From Armigeres subalbatus (lineage: Eukaryota > Arthropoda > Insecta > Diptera > Culicidae), in assembly GCF_024139115.2 (NCBI RefSeq), contig NC_085139.1, forward strand, positions 7,101,533-7,165,532: 64,000 nucleotides of DNA. Direction: 5' to 3'. Shown piece by piece: positions 1-11,425 of this stretch (position 1 is the stretch's first letter; the number at the start of each line of letters is the position of its first letter). The translations under genes and the position numbers were made by a program. The notes under the pieces are model-generated. The model searched no databases. It saw only the letters and a list, made by a program, of their open reading frames with translations, and had not been told where the DNA came from.

Positions 1-899
1 AATTGTCTCAACTTCCCTGGGCATAAAAAAAAGTATCATCGTGTTAGCCTCTATGATATACGAATGCAAAAATGGTAATATGGCTTTAACCGGTGATTAT
101 ACAACAAAGCCACAAATCGGCCATCTGGGAACCACGTGCCTTTTTTCTAGTGATTTTCAAGACGAATTGAGAGAACCACAACGCTCATGGGGATGAAACA
201 TTCGTTTGATCGTTTGCTTACTTATGCTAAACAATCGACTTTAATTTCAGCATTGTACAAAAATTATTACGCTAGATTTGAACTTCTACAATAGGAGTAG
301 AAAAAATGTGGTGAATTTGAAATTCACCACATGGCTTGATTGTATAATCACCTTAAAAAGACCTGGTTAGTCTGGATTGGTTTGAGGTTTGAGTAAGTTA
401 CCTTCAGCATTTGTTTATAGATTCACCTCAGCGTGTCAATCGATGAGCAGCAAGCCATGACTCGGCCTCTTGTCATAAGATTTCCGTGGCATAGACGGAA
501 AGCTACAGTCATCCTATTTCGCTTCGGCTATTTGAGGTAACACATTTTGATGATACTGACAGGTTATTTTTTTGGATCATCACGCTGATTCCATGAGGTG
601 AGTTGATTTCAAGTGGGTAAATAATGTGCGTGTTGGAGTGTAAGTAGTACTGACCCTCTCAAGGAAGATGTGATTTGGCCGACCCTCTCGGATGTATCGA
701 TTGGCGCAGTTTTTGTTATGTTGTTGTGATGACGTGAAATATAAGACAATGTTTATTTTTTCGTTTGTTCTCTACGTATTAATAAATAGTTGTAAACGTG
801 ATAACAGTGACTTTCTTCTTGGTACGCAAATCCCTGTTATGGTGTTATTCTAGTAGATGTATTTTGCAACAGTGCGAAGAATGAAATAGTTGATGATTT
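1..899. other. Unassigned non-coding DNA
   Basis: I see no coding signal, tRNA or clear transposon end here. The DNA is AT-rich, with many stops in all frames. If the GMAP-210-like gene continues leftward, this would be intron. Confidence 0.5.
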
Positions 900-1110
900 T
901 AAAAATCACAAGGCAAGGTGGTTTAGATTTACTATACGAAGCGCGTCTGGAAGACCGCCAGATAACTGATTGTGGCTTAGAAAACTAAAAGGCGTGGCTG
1001 GAAAACCACTAGAAAATGGTTTGTGATCAGGACAACCACAAGGCACGTCTGAGAGACTACCGAGGAAAGGGTTGACGATCCAGAAAACCACAAGTTGACT
1101 TCTGGAAGCA
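900..1110. repeat. Degenerate ~50-bp tandem repeat
   Basis: A block of the type 'aaggcgtggctggaaaacca' recurs near 940, 988, 1041 and 1091, about 48-53 bp apart, each time followed by a diverged A/G-rich spacer. The frames read through the minus strand as an 61-residue open frame (906-1091), but this only reflects the repeat. Copy number is about four, strongly diverged. Confidence 0.55.
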
Positions 1111-2142
1111 ATGATTTCGGTTAAAATTAGATTGAAATGTATACCCGAAAAACAATATTGCAGTTGAAACTACCATTCCGAGGGTTATTTTAAAAATATG
1201 CACCGACGATGTTGTTCGGAAGGCCAAATATATTATCTTGAAGTTCATTTTGGAAGACACTGACTTAGTGGTCATAGCGGAACTACTAATTGGATCACAT
1301 ATCTCGGAGTTAACGAAGCTAAAAAAAAGTTGCCAGTTTTCACAAAGCTATTCGGAAGTTTGAATCTGTTATGCGTTTAGTGCGAGTTTAGTTTGGAGTC
1401 ATAAATTAAAATATGATATCTCAAGTGTATAAAAAAGTGCTGCAGATCCGGAAGACGTGCGCATGTTTGTGCTTGCAAGGGCTGATCGATTGTTATCAAG
1501 GGCAATGCCTTTGCTAATATGTGCGATCAAAGGCTATGTAAAATGCTCTCAAACATGTTCCAGCGTCAGATTTATTGAGGAGAGGTAAGGTTTTGATGAT
1601 CCGTAAATTTAACACGCACGCACTCACACAAACGCACACACACACATCTCACATTTATACACACATACATATACACAAATACATATTTTATCTACTGATG
1701 GATATGGAGTGTTCGTCATGTTTTCATAGTAGTTCTATTAAAAACATGACGAATACTTTAATCTATCAGTGTGACATCTCACACAATAATACACACCTTC
1801 ATATACATACATATGCCACGCTCATATACATCAAGTACAAAAAACACGTACAAGATTTTTATCATATATTAGGTATCTATATTATTGGAAGCGTTTGATA
1901 CGAGAGGTCCACGCTTTCTCTTTTCCCCTCGATTTGAAGCTATTAAGTGGTATTCCTAAAGTCGTTTAATATCTAAGAGTCATCTCTGCGGTACATACTG
2001 CGTAATTAGTCTGGCCGTATGAAAAGAAAAATGAGGGAATTCAGAAACCGTCATTTTCCAGGATGCTTTCAAGTACATGGCTACGTACAAGGAGATTAGA
2101 TTAGATAAAATTAAAAATAAGATATCTTCTATTTGCGGAGAG
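1111..2142. other. Unassigned DNA with a CA-rich microsatellite
   Basis: The stretch 1611-1690 is an impure CA/ACAT microsatellite (runs such as acacacacac, atacacacatacat), echoed weakly at 1780-1815. Nothing else is recognisable. The 107-residue open frame across it (1575-1898) is a by-product of the CA repeat (His/Thr/Tyr-rich). Confidence 0.6.
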
Positions 2143-2306
2143 TGATCTCTCGCTTAACTTATCAAAGGACTGGTAACATTTTTTTCATGAATTAATTTGA
2201 GTACTGCAATCAAAAGCTTTCATGTTTTTCTGTTGATTGCGCTATTCAAATTAATTCATGAAAAAAATGTTACTTAGGTCCTTTTAAAAAGTTAAGCGAG
2301 ATCTCT
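2143..2306. mobile_element. Palindromic MITE, copy 1
   Basis: The two halves are inverted copies: 'tcgcttaactt...aaaggac' on the left is matched by 'gtcctttt...aagttaagcga' on the right, and 'gtaacattttttt' plus 'catgaattaatttga' are mirrored around a centre near 2225. The whole unit can fold into one hairpin of about 75 bp per arm. A second copy lies at 49418-49572. No coding capacity, so it is a non-autonomous foldback/MITE; the superfamily is not evident. Confidence 0.75.
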
Positions 2307-2469
2307 GAAATTTTTTGACAAATGTCATTTTCTAGGCGGTTGTTCAGAAGTTGAACATCGATATGTTGAACGTCAGTTTAATGGTGCTACCGTACAAAAA
2401 AGCTAATAGTTGGATACATTGGAAGGAATCCGATATTTGGAATATTTCCGTAAACTATAATGTTTTTCT

Positions 2470-2690
2470 CCGAGAGTTCAATTAGCCAGCTGCTCGCCAT
2501 GCGCCGCGTATCTCGCAACGACCACGATTTTTTTATGCGCCGCCGCCGCCACCATTTTTTGACCGAGCGCGCCGCTGCAATTTCTTTTTATCCGCACGCC
2601 GCCGAGGAATTTTGGTCGCGCCGATGAAATAATTTCCAGTGCTGCCGTAGCCAGGGGAGGCGGTTTTGGGGAGTTCATCCTCTTCCTCCA
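2470..2690. repeat. GC-rich (GCC)n island, probably a transposon relic
   Basis: A GC-rich patch in AT-rich surroundings, with 'cgccgccgccgcc' and 'gccgccgagg' runs. Comparable patches are at 7985-8135 and, more loosely, 7090-7300. The minus-strand open frame of 66 residues has no recognisable domain. Such patches most likely come from an interspersed repeat family; I cannot delimit ends. Confidence 0.35.
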
Positions 2691-4550
2691 AATTGTTAAA
2701 AGAAAATTCCGTTCAAACCTCCCTTATACATTTGAAAATTTTGGCTGGGCCGCTAGAGAAAAGAACATGTACACTTAAAAGCCTCTTTTTTATTGTCTAG
2801 CAACTTATTGGGAAGATGGCGAAAAAAGAGTTTTAAGTTTTCATTTAATTGATCTTCTCAAATATTTTTTAAATATGATACTATTATTATAGCAATACAA
2901 GGCGACCCATATTAAAATTAATTAAAAATGTTATCGCTTCACACAAGTTTTAGGTCTTCTTAGAATTTCTGGAGCATTAAGGCTTTTCTCTCAGAGATTC
3001 CACGCGTAAACTAATATCTTCCCGGCCTATATATCAATATTCCTAGCGATTCATGAATCAAAATTAGACATACCTTCAACATGTTTTCCATTACAGGTAA
3101 AATCTAAGGAATTCCTTGGAGTATAGACCTTAAAAAGGTCTATGCAGGTAATGATAGATCTATAAGCTTCTTTTAAAATGATTCTCGAAAAGTAGAACAA
3201 TGAACATGCTGTTAGTGATCACTTAGATCAAATAGCATTGACTTCTTGTTAAAGAGCTTATCCAATTTGAGTTATATAGATCCCAACTTGAGAGTAGAGC
3301 ACATGATCCATTTTTTGGAAAAAGATCCTAACAGCCTTTGGAATGAAAATAATTTTCGAGAGGAGTTATTATCCAATTTGGTTCTATGGATTACAAGGCG
3401 TATTATCAATTTTGGCGAAAAAAGAGATAACAGCCGTTTTGGCATGATCATACACTCATTACTGAAATGATTTTTTTTAACTTTTCTCCCCTCATGTAAG
3501 ATTTCTGTCATACCAATTATTTTTTTATTTAAATGAATGGTGCGCAAGAAAAATGGCAGACCCCACCTTTCCATACAAGTGTAATAATGTGTATGGCCCT
3601 ATGGATACACATGCAGACCCTTTCAGGCTGCCAGAAACTCTAGGAAATTCTTGGATGTTAGATTTGGTTATGGAAAAATGTTGAACGCTCATCCAATTAT
3701 GGACCATAATCAGCATAAACGAATAAAAAAAAAACAAACAGCTTCCTCAAGGAAGCTCAAGGTTTTATACTCTGTGGCGATTGTTGCTATGAGCTGAGAT
3801 GCATTTTTTTCTATATCGATAGGACCATGAGTATTTTCTAATTATCTTAAAATAGGAAATGGATCCGTAGCGCTCAATATTTTACTTGCTCGAGAGTCGA
3901 AGTCGAGAGAAGGCTTAGAAAATGAAAAAAGATTTCTGGTTATTATTGTATTTGAACGACCGTATAGCACAAAAGTCGGGCAGAAAACATAATTCTTAGT
4001 TAGCTTAATCAGAACTCCCTCCCCTCTCCATCAACGAAATTTCTTCCCGCTGGCTAACCACTAATTTTTGCACAGATATGCTTTACTCTTTTGAAGAAAT
4101 CTGATTTTTGTAACCTCATGACAGACCATGATGTATATGTAGCGATCAGATGGTTCGATACGGTGATCTCAGCATAGCGTTTCTGGCAATGACAAAACCA
4201 CCATTGAGCCATTTCACACATAAAAGAGCATAACTGGTATCAAATCAGGAAATCTTCCTGGTAACTTTTTAGCCCTAACTTTTCCTGTGATTTTTTCTCC
4301 AGGGATTCTGAAAGAATTCTATTTCTGGAAATTCCTGCAATACCAAGGTGGGCATCGAAATCCGTACACTTAAGCACCTTAGTATATGAAAAGTCATTAT
4401 AGAAAATAGGAATTGAATGTAAATGAAACGTTCCGTCATCTCACACAGGATCACTGAAGGCTTTTACTTTTGGAAGTGTTTCATTTACTTACCATTAAAA
4501 AATTACGAAAAACATTGATAAAATAATGAATAAAATCAACTACTCTGATG
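2691..4550. other. Unassigned DNA; weak ~105-bp duplication at 3250-3460
   Basis: No gene recognised. The segment 3255-3360 resembles 3360-3460: both contain 'ttatccaattt', a 'gatcc/gatta' block, a 'ttttggaaaaag / ttttggcgaaaaa' block and 'taacagcc', spaced about 105 bp, so it looks like an old tandem duplication. A 9-bp inverted repeat (atagacctt...aaggtctat) sits at 3122-3143. Overlapping open frames on both strands here are unsupported. Confidence 0.45.
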
Positions 4551-4552
4551 AC

Positions 4553-4582
4553 TCGAAATCCGTCCACGGTGGACGGATTTCG
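4553..4582. repeat. Perfect 14-bp-arm palindrome
   Basis: The arms cgaaatccgtccac and gtggacggatttcg are exact reverse complements separated by a single g. The half-motif 'gaaatccgta' also appears singly at 4352-4365 and as 'aaaatccgta' near 4608, so the palindrome is part of a repeat that uses this word. Confidence 0.8.
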
Positions 4583-4639
4583 AATCAAAGGATCAAAATC
4601 CGTACAGCTATTTTTTAACTAAATATCCAAACTGATGCA

Positions 4640-5060
4640 GTCTGATTGACTAAACTACCACTGTAAATAGTTCCATACGCACCTTGAGAAGTGATCCCCT
4701 TCGATTTGTATTCCGGCTTTATCTCTATGTAATGCCAGTTCGCAATTAAAGCAATGAAACACAGTTACTTTTGGTGCAGTCATAATACTCTACCCGGAAA
4801 ACAAAATGGCGGCAAAACTCCCGCACGTTTGGTGGGTGGCGATTTGTTTTTTGATTTTTTGTTGTTTTTAATTTCAAAGCCTTCTTTTCAATTTCCTATG
4901 TCCTACAAAGCTTACTATCAAGTATCTAACCAGGACCAAGATAAATTATTTTCCTATATTAATTACCTTCTTAACCCCCTTTAAATTTATTGATACCTCA
5001 TAAGGTGGGCGGATTTCGGTACTGTGCATGATTTCGGTCCCGCACGGTACTAGGAACTCC
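4640..5060. repeat. AT-rich interspersed repeat, copy 1
   Basis: This stretch is repeated in the same order at 5650-6240. Shared landmarks are 'gactaaactaccactgtaaat', 'acgcacctt.gagaag.gat', 'aaagcttactatcaagtat', 'aaccccctttaa.ttattg' and a final 'gcggatttcggtactg' block. No coding capacity. The next copy is about 1 kb away, so this is either a local duplication or two insertions of one family. Confidence 0.6.
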
Positions 5061-5084
5061 TGCCACCAGCTTTTCTTTTCTGCA

Positions 5085-5600
5085 GAAATTCGAGGATTCA
5101 CAGATTCCTCCAAGAATTCAGGAAGAATTCCCACACTAACAATTTTGAGGAAATGCTCCATTCAGAATTTTTGCATTCTTTAATGGTCCATCCTAGAAAT
5201 ACTGAAAAGAAATTCCGTCTTTGAGGGATTCTGGAAGAGACCTTTTTCTGTATGTCAAGAATACAAGGGTTATACTTTTCTCTAGGAATTCATGAGAACT
5301 TCTACCCATGAAGTTTCTGATCATTTATCCCTTCAGAACTTATGGGGATTTCTTTCCTCCAAGGCGATTTTCCTGGAAAAATTTTTGGTCATTTTTCTTG
5401 AATTCTGAAATTCTGAAAAGAATTTCTCTATGGCGGTTTCTAGGGAAATTTTTTTGTCCAAGATGAACTCCTGAGAGCAGATTTTCCCTAAAATTCTGGG
5501 TTCTTCCATCTAGAGGAATTCTGGGGATTTTTACTTCATCAGGAGTTACTGAGAATATCCCTAGATTCAGGAATTATGGGGAATTATCCCACCAAAAATA
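5085..5600. repeat. Degenerate GAATTC-type repeat tract
   Basis: Short variants of 'caggaattctggggaattt' recur every 25-35 bp on both strands, without long open frames. The same texture recurs at 38030-38460, 41260-41640, 44460-46300, 50030-51670, 56400-56700 and 63490-63960, so this is one widespread low-complexity family. Confidence 0.6.
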
Positions 5601-5649
5601 TTAAAAAATCAAGCCTCCACACCTGCAAACGTCTTTTCTAACAGAATAT

Positions 5650-6260
5650 TTATATTAACACAGACCAAAATGATCAGACTACCACTCCTGCCCACTGTAA
5701 ATACGCACCTTTGGAGAAGCGATTCCCTATTACGTTATTTGTGCTGCTGATATTGCTCTGTTATATTTCAATACAATTACGTCCAACACGCCAATAAAAT
5801 TACACCTGAAACTTCGCGTTTTCAGGGTGACGATTGTTTTTTTTAGAATTACTGGAGCGCTTTCACAAATTATGTAACGCCAATATAGGGGGTTATGTAG
5901 GGGTCATGCCGAGCGTTACGATTCATATAAAACATTAAACCTTCCACACAAAAAGTCTTTTAAGGAGCAGAGTAGGGTCCAAAATCATCAAATTTAGCGT
6001 TACGTTATTTGGCAGAAAAAAACTGGCATGTTATTTTAAATTTCAGATCCTACTTTCCATTTCCAATGACCAGAAAGCTTACATTATCAAGTATAGAAGA
6101 TCAGGATAAGATAAATGAAGTCCATAAATCAATTCCCTCAAAACCCCCTTTAATTTATTGACATCTCACAGAAGTAGGACGGATTTCTGTGTTGTTGCGG
6201 CCCAGATTCCCCACGGTATATAGGAACTTGTTATACAAAAATTGCTTGGAATATTCTTTA
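5650..6260. repeat. AT-rich interspersed repeat, copy 2
   Basis: Second copy of the unit at 4640-5060, with the same landmarks ('cagactaccact', 'cactgtaaatacgcacctt', 'gaaagcttac', 'aaccccctttaatttattg', 'ggacggatttctgtg'). The copies are diverged and carry different indels. The following 6420-6610 has 'aataaataaaataaata' at its end, which could be a LINE 3' tail, but no LINE coding sequence precedes it. Confidence 0.55.
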
Positions 6261-8489
6261 TTAGTATTTTTGGAGAATTTCTCCTTCAGACGTTCTGGTG
6301 GGATATTCCGAATTTTCAAGCAAAAAGTGTTCCATCTCTTCGATTTTGATCCATGTCAGCCAGCTGCTCCACAACAACTTCTCGCAGAATTTTTCCGATT
6401 TTACATAAAACTGAAAATTGCTAGAAGTTCTTGTTTTATTGTATTGATATATTTCTTATGTATTCTGATTGTATTATGAGCATTATTTTATCCATGTGCT
6501 CTGTATAATAATAATAATTATATTTAGGGGACATTTATATACTTATATGCTCATTGTGAGACTTCAGATGTCAGGATGACGATTATTATCGAATAAATAA
6601 AATAAATAAATAAATATTTCTCATACATGAATTCCTTTTCTATAGACATTACTCCAGAAGCTCATTCAGGAATTTTGAGGAATTGCCCTCTCGCTTTACG
6701 AATTTTGTGGAATCCACTCCTTTCAAAAGAGTACCAAATGGAATTCCTTCTTAAGGAATTTGATGGAATTTATCCTCAACGAGGGTAATCCTGTGCAAAT
6801 TACTCACAATTAATTGTGCACATATATTATTACCAGGTAACTCAGCCGTCACCTAATACCATTTTTTTTGTTAAATATCTTAGTTGTGCATATGCACAGC
6901 ACATGTTTCGAAATGGACAAATAAATAGGCAACCAACTTCTTCCCCGCAGTTAGCTCTTTTTTTACAATATCTATCTTTTGGAATATCTTTCGGATGCTT
7001 GATTTGTCCAATCTTCACATAGTGCTTTACTGGCCTTATATATCCACAGTAAAGCAGTGCACATTGTTTACATGAATCGAGGCAGCATCACACTCTATTG
7101 CCCCTCAACAGGACCGGATTTTAGCCGGAAGGGGGCCCCAGGGCCGACAGTATGTGGGGAGCTAAAATGTACAAAAGAAGGTTGGCTATAGTACACTGCT
7201 TTGTGAGGGGCCGGCCGCCACGCCACCGCCCCAAATCCGGCCTGGCACTCAACAATGGACTGGGTGCAAGCTTTGTATGAAAGTGCGACCATTTTTTTGT
7301 TGTACTGTCACAAATGCTTAAAGCCCCACCCTAAACCTGTGACACATCATTTTGAATGACCCTACTGATTTTCACATATGTCCTGCAGGAATTATCTCAT
7401 CGATCTTATTTGTTGACATTACATGTCCCCAAGTGAAAGAAAAATTGACGTATGCGCACCTTCGGTGTTTTATGAAGCATTTCTACAGTTTTTTGTCTGC
7501 GAGGGTTTCTAAGTAGATTCAATATTTTATCATTCCTGAGTCACTGACAACTACGTTGGTGATCCTCATAGAGCATAGGGAAGTACCCAAATAAACTTAC
7601 ACCTTACCAGGAAATGGATTCCAGTCACCTTCTGCGTAGCATTGCTGTGCTGACCACCAGGTTAAGAAAACTGCACGTCAGGATTTTTGATCGAAACCCA
7701 ATTTTCACTAGGAATTACTATACCCTCCCGGACGAACTGTATTAAAGGAAATTCATGAAGAAACTCGAAGAAAATTTCTGGAGAGTCATGGGATGAGATA
7801 GTAAAGAAATTCTAATATAGAAATTGCTTGTGGAGGAATCTTAGAGTGAATTTTTTCATTGTATTCACAGGTATTACTCAACAGCATTTTAACCTAAAAT
7901 TATGCGTATTGCCATTAATGCGAGACGGGCAAGTAATATTCCATATCATTCAAAAAATTATTGTTCAGCAGAATGATGATAATTTTTCAATCCCGCACTT
8001 GCGGTCGACCGCCACGCCGCCTCCGCCGCCGAGAGCGACCGCGGCGTATTAGTTTTGCGGCGCCAGCCTAAAGCCGCCGCGCCGTTTGAAAAATGCGTTC
8101 ACGCCGCCGCCAGTTCAAACTGCATCGGCGCACAGGTAGGTCTGGATTCAATATCATAATACTGAATACCATTTTTTTTATTATAACATTGTTCCGTGAT
8201 ACAATTTATTGACTTCCATATCGAACTGTTCTAAAGTGAGAACCACGATGTTGAGCCAAGTTTATTTATTGCAGCTCAGTTTTCAAAGGGAATGGGAATT
8301 AGTTTCTCGAATGTAACATGTTCATTGTTACGAGATGAACCAGCCATGGGCTGACAATTTCGGTAATAATAATAATATAGGAGCTCAGGTAATATAAGCC
8401 GTCCATCCGCGAAAACAACCATTTCGAGCAGGTGGGAGATGATGACCCAATTCCTAAGCAACCCTCGGGCGAGTACTGGCGTAGCTATC
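6261..8489. other. Unassigned DNA with repeat fragments
   Basis: The block 6870-6930 ('gttaaatatctta...gcatatgcacagca...cgaaa.tggacaaat') matches the start of the tRNA-like repeat at 11236. A GC-rich patch at 7090-7300 begins with 'gaccggattttagccgg' and ends with 'aaatccggcctgg', a loose inverted repeat suggestive of a small DNA transposon. A second GC-rich patch at 7985-8135 is full of 'cgccgcc'. No gene recognised. Confidence 0.4.
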
Positions 8490-10265
8490 ACGTTTGCACC
8501 ATGTTCACTGGAAGTGGGGCGGCAGACCGATGATGTACTGGAGATGTTCGCTCAGTTTTGCACCCAACTGAAGCTGACAGAACAAGTTGTACACACCGAA
8601 GAGCTATTATGTCACATAATATGCTGATTCCAGAAGACGTAGAGTACATCAAGCGAAGAAGTGCATATGGAACTAGGAGAGAATGAAGAAGAGCAAGAAT
8701 CAGGCGATACGTCGAGAAGGAGTTCATTGGACTGTTAGGTTGGACGCATCAATCGCAGAAAGTAACCGTCGAATTCGATTACTCCTCGCTTCCAGAGACC
8801 AACAGTCGAATCGCAATGACAGCAATTGAAGAACGAACATTAGCTAATCGGATCATATGGTTGTGATTACTCAATTCCCGTGAGATTGAACCCCATGTCT
8901 CGGCATCCCAAATTGTCGTACTTCGTGCTATCGGTTTGCACTCGTCAAGTAAGCATCATTAACTAGGATATTTTGCCTTTACAGTACTTGGAAACCATGG
9001 AGAACCTTGAGGAGCTCAGCAAGGTACTGCATTGTTTGTATAAGATAGACAGTAACGTAATTAAGGCCAATGTAGAGCACATCCCCACACTACATTAACG
9101 ACGGAGAAAAAGGTGTTACTGGCATATTCCAGGTGTTACGGGCATATGGATTTAGGTAGAAGGAGGGCATATTCAAGGCGATACGCTTTAATTCCTCCTA
9201 TGGTTTTGCCTTGTCATGAACTCTCTTAGCATCTTAGCAGAGCACTCATCAAATACAACTATGCCTATCATTTGAAGAATGGGGAAAGGAGTAGAAACAT
9301 GACACACATTCTTTATGGACGTCTTGAAGTTTTTCTTTTTTTGTCTTTATTAAGGAGACTTTCAGCCCTAGGCTGGCTCGTCTCCGACGTCTTGAAGTTG
9401 TTTGCAGAATCTGTGGAGAAAGTGCACCAATTTCTGCAGCTTGTAATCGATAAATGTGGATCCATACATCTACATCAGGGTCACCTGGTGGATGCCGACC
9501 CAGTTTTCGCGTTAAAGAACAGGATTCGGAAACGATGCCCAAGGCAGAGCAGTATTACAAGTTCCTAGGTTTCCTGCAATTGAAGGGAATTCGCGACGAT
9601 GATCGATCAGAAGAGGGCTGCGCTGAAAAGTTCTTCTTACATCATGTCAACTTGGTGTTTGAAAGAGTTTCTTATCGGCTGGCAACCTTGTAAAGTGAAG
9701 GCGATAAACACGTTCCGTGCCTGCTTTAGTTGACGTACAGTTTCGGGGTGGTGAAGTGGACCAAGACTGACTTGGAGGCGTTAAAACGAGCAGTACGAGT
9801 GGCGTTCACTAAGCATCGCATGCATCATCCGAAATCGTCCATCGAGTGAGTCATCCTGCCACGTACAATAGGAGGAAGAGATCCAGCAGTTGCGGCGATA
9901 CTTCGTGGAGAACCAGCCCCGCCACGAAATCTATCAATCTGTGTGTGAAGTTGAACACGGACTCAGTGTTCTGCATCTTGCACAGGAGGACTACTAGCTG
10001 AATTGCGACATCAAAACTGTCGACGAGATAATCACATCGTGGAAGCAGAAGGAGTTGCATGGGACGCAGCCCATCAACTAACCCCATCAGTAGCTGGAAC
10101 TCATATCGACAAATGTCGTCGAATACGTATTGGCGTGATGCGGGTTGATTTCTTCTCAGAAACAGAAGAGGATTCATGAAGGAGCCATCCAGGATTGAGA
10201 GTAATTGCGACGAAAGAACTATCGGCACTACGCCCAAAACAATTATTGGTGACATTCCACGTTGT
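8490..10265 (+). pseudogene. Degenerate non-LTR retrotransposon (LINE), C-terminal reverse transcriptase region
   Basis: Broken reading frames on the plus strand read like the 3' half of a LINE polyprotein. At 8720-8830 there is a basic linker of the type RLDASIAESNRRIRLLLASR. From 9450 come 'CGSIHLHQGHLVDADP', 'KFLGFLQLKG', 'VVKWTKTDLEALKRAV', 'FTKHRMHHPKSSIE', 'LPRTIGGR', and at 9900-10060 'LRRYFVENQPRH', 'LHLAQEDY' and 'WKQKELHGTQP', in that order but in shifting frames with stops. This order is that of the RT thumb and post-RT region of a LINE family I know from invertebrates but cannot name by clade. The central RT catalytic part seems deleted (roughly 9060-9310). A ~54-bp retroposon is inserted at 9332-9385. 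Clearly non-functional. Confidence 0.7.
9318..9399 (-). mobile_element. Ultrashort (~54 bp) retroposon with 14-bp target duplication, copy 1
   Basis: The word gacgtcttgaagtt is directly repeated at 9318-9331 and 9386-9399. Between the copies lies a 54-bp insert that, read on the minus strand, starts with GGAGACGAGCCAGCCTAGGG, forms a stem with GTCTCC, continues TTAATAAAGAC and ends in an A-rich tail. Removing the insert restores the reading of the LINE it interrupts, so it is a true insertion. Sister copies are at 37643-37711 and 61691-61767. Confidence 0.8.
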
Positions 10266-11229
10266 GATTAAGCGTTTAGTATCATCAAATATCGCGCTAT
10301 ACTGAAACCGATTCCAGAAGAATGTCATAGTATAGTATGTACATCGCGTACAACAATATAAATTTGACCCACACAATCCTTCCGATTCCATTTAGGTTGA
10401 CGACGGAAAAGGACACAAACTTGTATGGTTCCAATTCCACTTGTATCTCCCATTATTGCTATCCCTGAAAAAATAATTATGATGATTATCGCATACATTG
10501 CATGAAACGTATGGATTATGATAGCCTTTGGTCGCATCTGTTCTCGTCTAAATCATTTAGTCCAGATAGTTGGCGCGTCAGTCGAGAAAGCGCCAAGCGT
10601 GGAAGGTGTAGGGTCAACACCCGTCTTGGGTCGATTTTTTATGCTAAAGTAGCTAAAGTTGTCGAAGTATGCAGCATTTCACTCCTCGCTGGGGAGTGTA
10701 AAAATAGATTCAGTATATACACTCCACACACACACATATCAATTCTTATTTTCTCTCGTGATCAGGTACCTTGCATAGCCTGTACAAGGGTCTTGCCGTT
10801 GACTTAATACAATCTGTACGCATACGTCGCAAATTATACGGCAAAACTGTGGGCGGAATAAATGCATGAAGTTGTAATAAAATGTTGCCAGTCTGTGGTT
10901 GGGTGTATATATATTGCACGAAAAGCAATGAAGAGTCCTTGACGGGACGTTGATCTCAGTATTGTGCTGAGAGATGAATCGAGCATATCGTGTCCGGGTG
11001 TTCAGCCTTAGCTGTTTCATCTTATCTCAGTCATCATAACGATGCACAGCCAAGATTATTATAACAGTTTGCTTTAAAAGCACAACTTGGATTAACCAGT
11101 TTATCACCTACTACAAATATGTACTATTGGACCCGGACCTGACCCGGGCACATAAAGATCAGAACTTCACGGACACTAGCCAACTGCAAGTTTGGGGATA
11201 AACTTCTTGAAATGTATTATCAAACCAAA
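10266..11229. other. Unassigned DNA
   Basis: No gene or complete element recognised. A short CA run (cacacacaca) lies at 10725-10740. At 11127-11150 a 'ggacccggacctgacccggg' stretch resembles the CCCGAACCC-type words at 36180-36490. Open frames up to 101 residues have no recognisable content. Confidence 0.4.
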
Positions 11230-11425
11230 TACACCTTGTTAAATATCTTGGCTGTTGCATATGCACAGCATATGCCTTTCGAAAATGGACAAATTGATAT
11301 GTAAATTTGCGAAAAGAAGAATCCACGTGTCTTGGAGGGACTCGAACCTCATACCTCTCCTACTTGGTTGAGGTTCGAGGTCCCCGACTCTGGTCCGTGA
11401 ATTCAAGCTATGCATATGCACAACA
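11230..11425 (-). repeat. tRNA-like SINE fragment or tRNA-related hairpin repeat
   Basis: Read on the minus strand, this contains 'gaggttcgagtccctcc', a perfect match to the Pol III B box (GGTTCGAnTCC) with a flanking T-arm-like stem, at about 11335-11352. An inverted partner (tgaggttcg against cgaacctca) lies at 11340-11385. The ends carry the palindromic word 'tgcatatgca'. There is no complete cloverleaf, so this is a tRNA-derived repeat and not a tRNA gene. Part of the left flank is repeated at 6870-6930. Confidence 0.5.

Noticed and set aside
3246..3574. Overlapping 74- and 100-residue frames on opposite strands
   Set aside because: No motif, and the segment is an old tandem duplication.
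11320..11400. tRNA gene
   Set aside because: Only a B box and part of a T-arm fit; no acceptor stem, anticodon arm or terminator.
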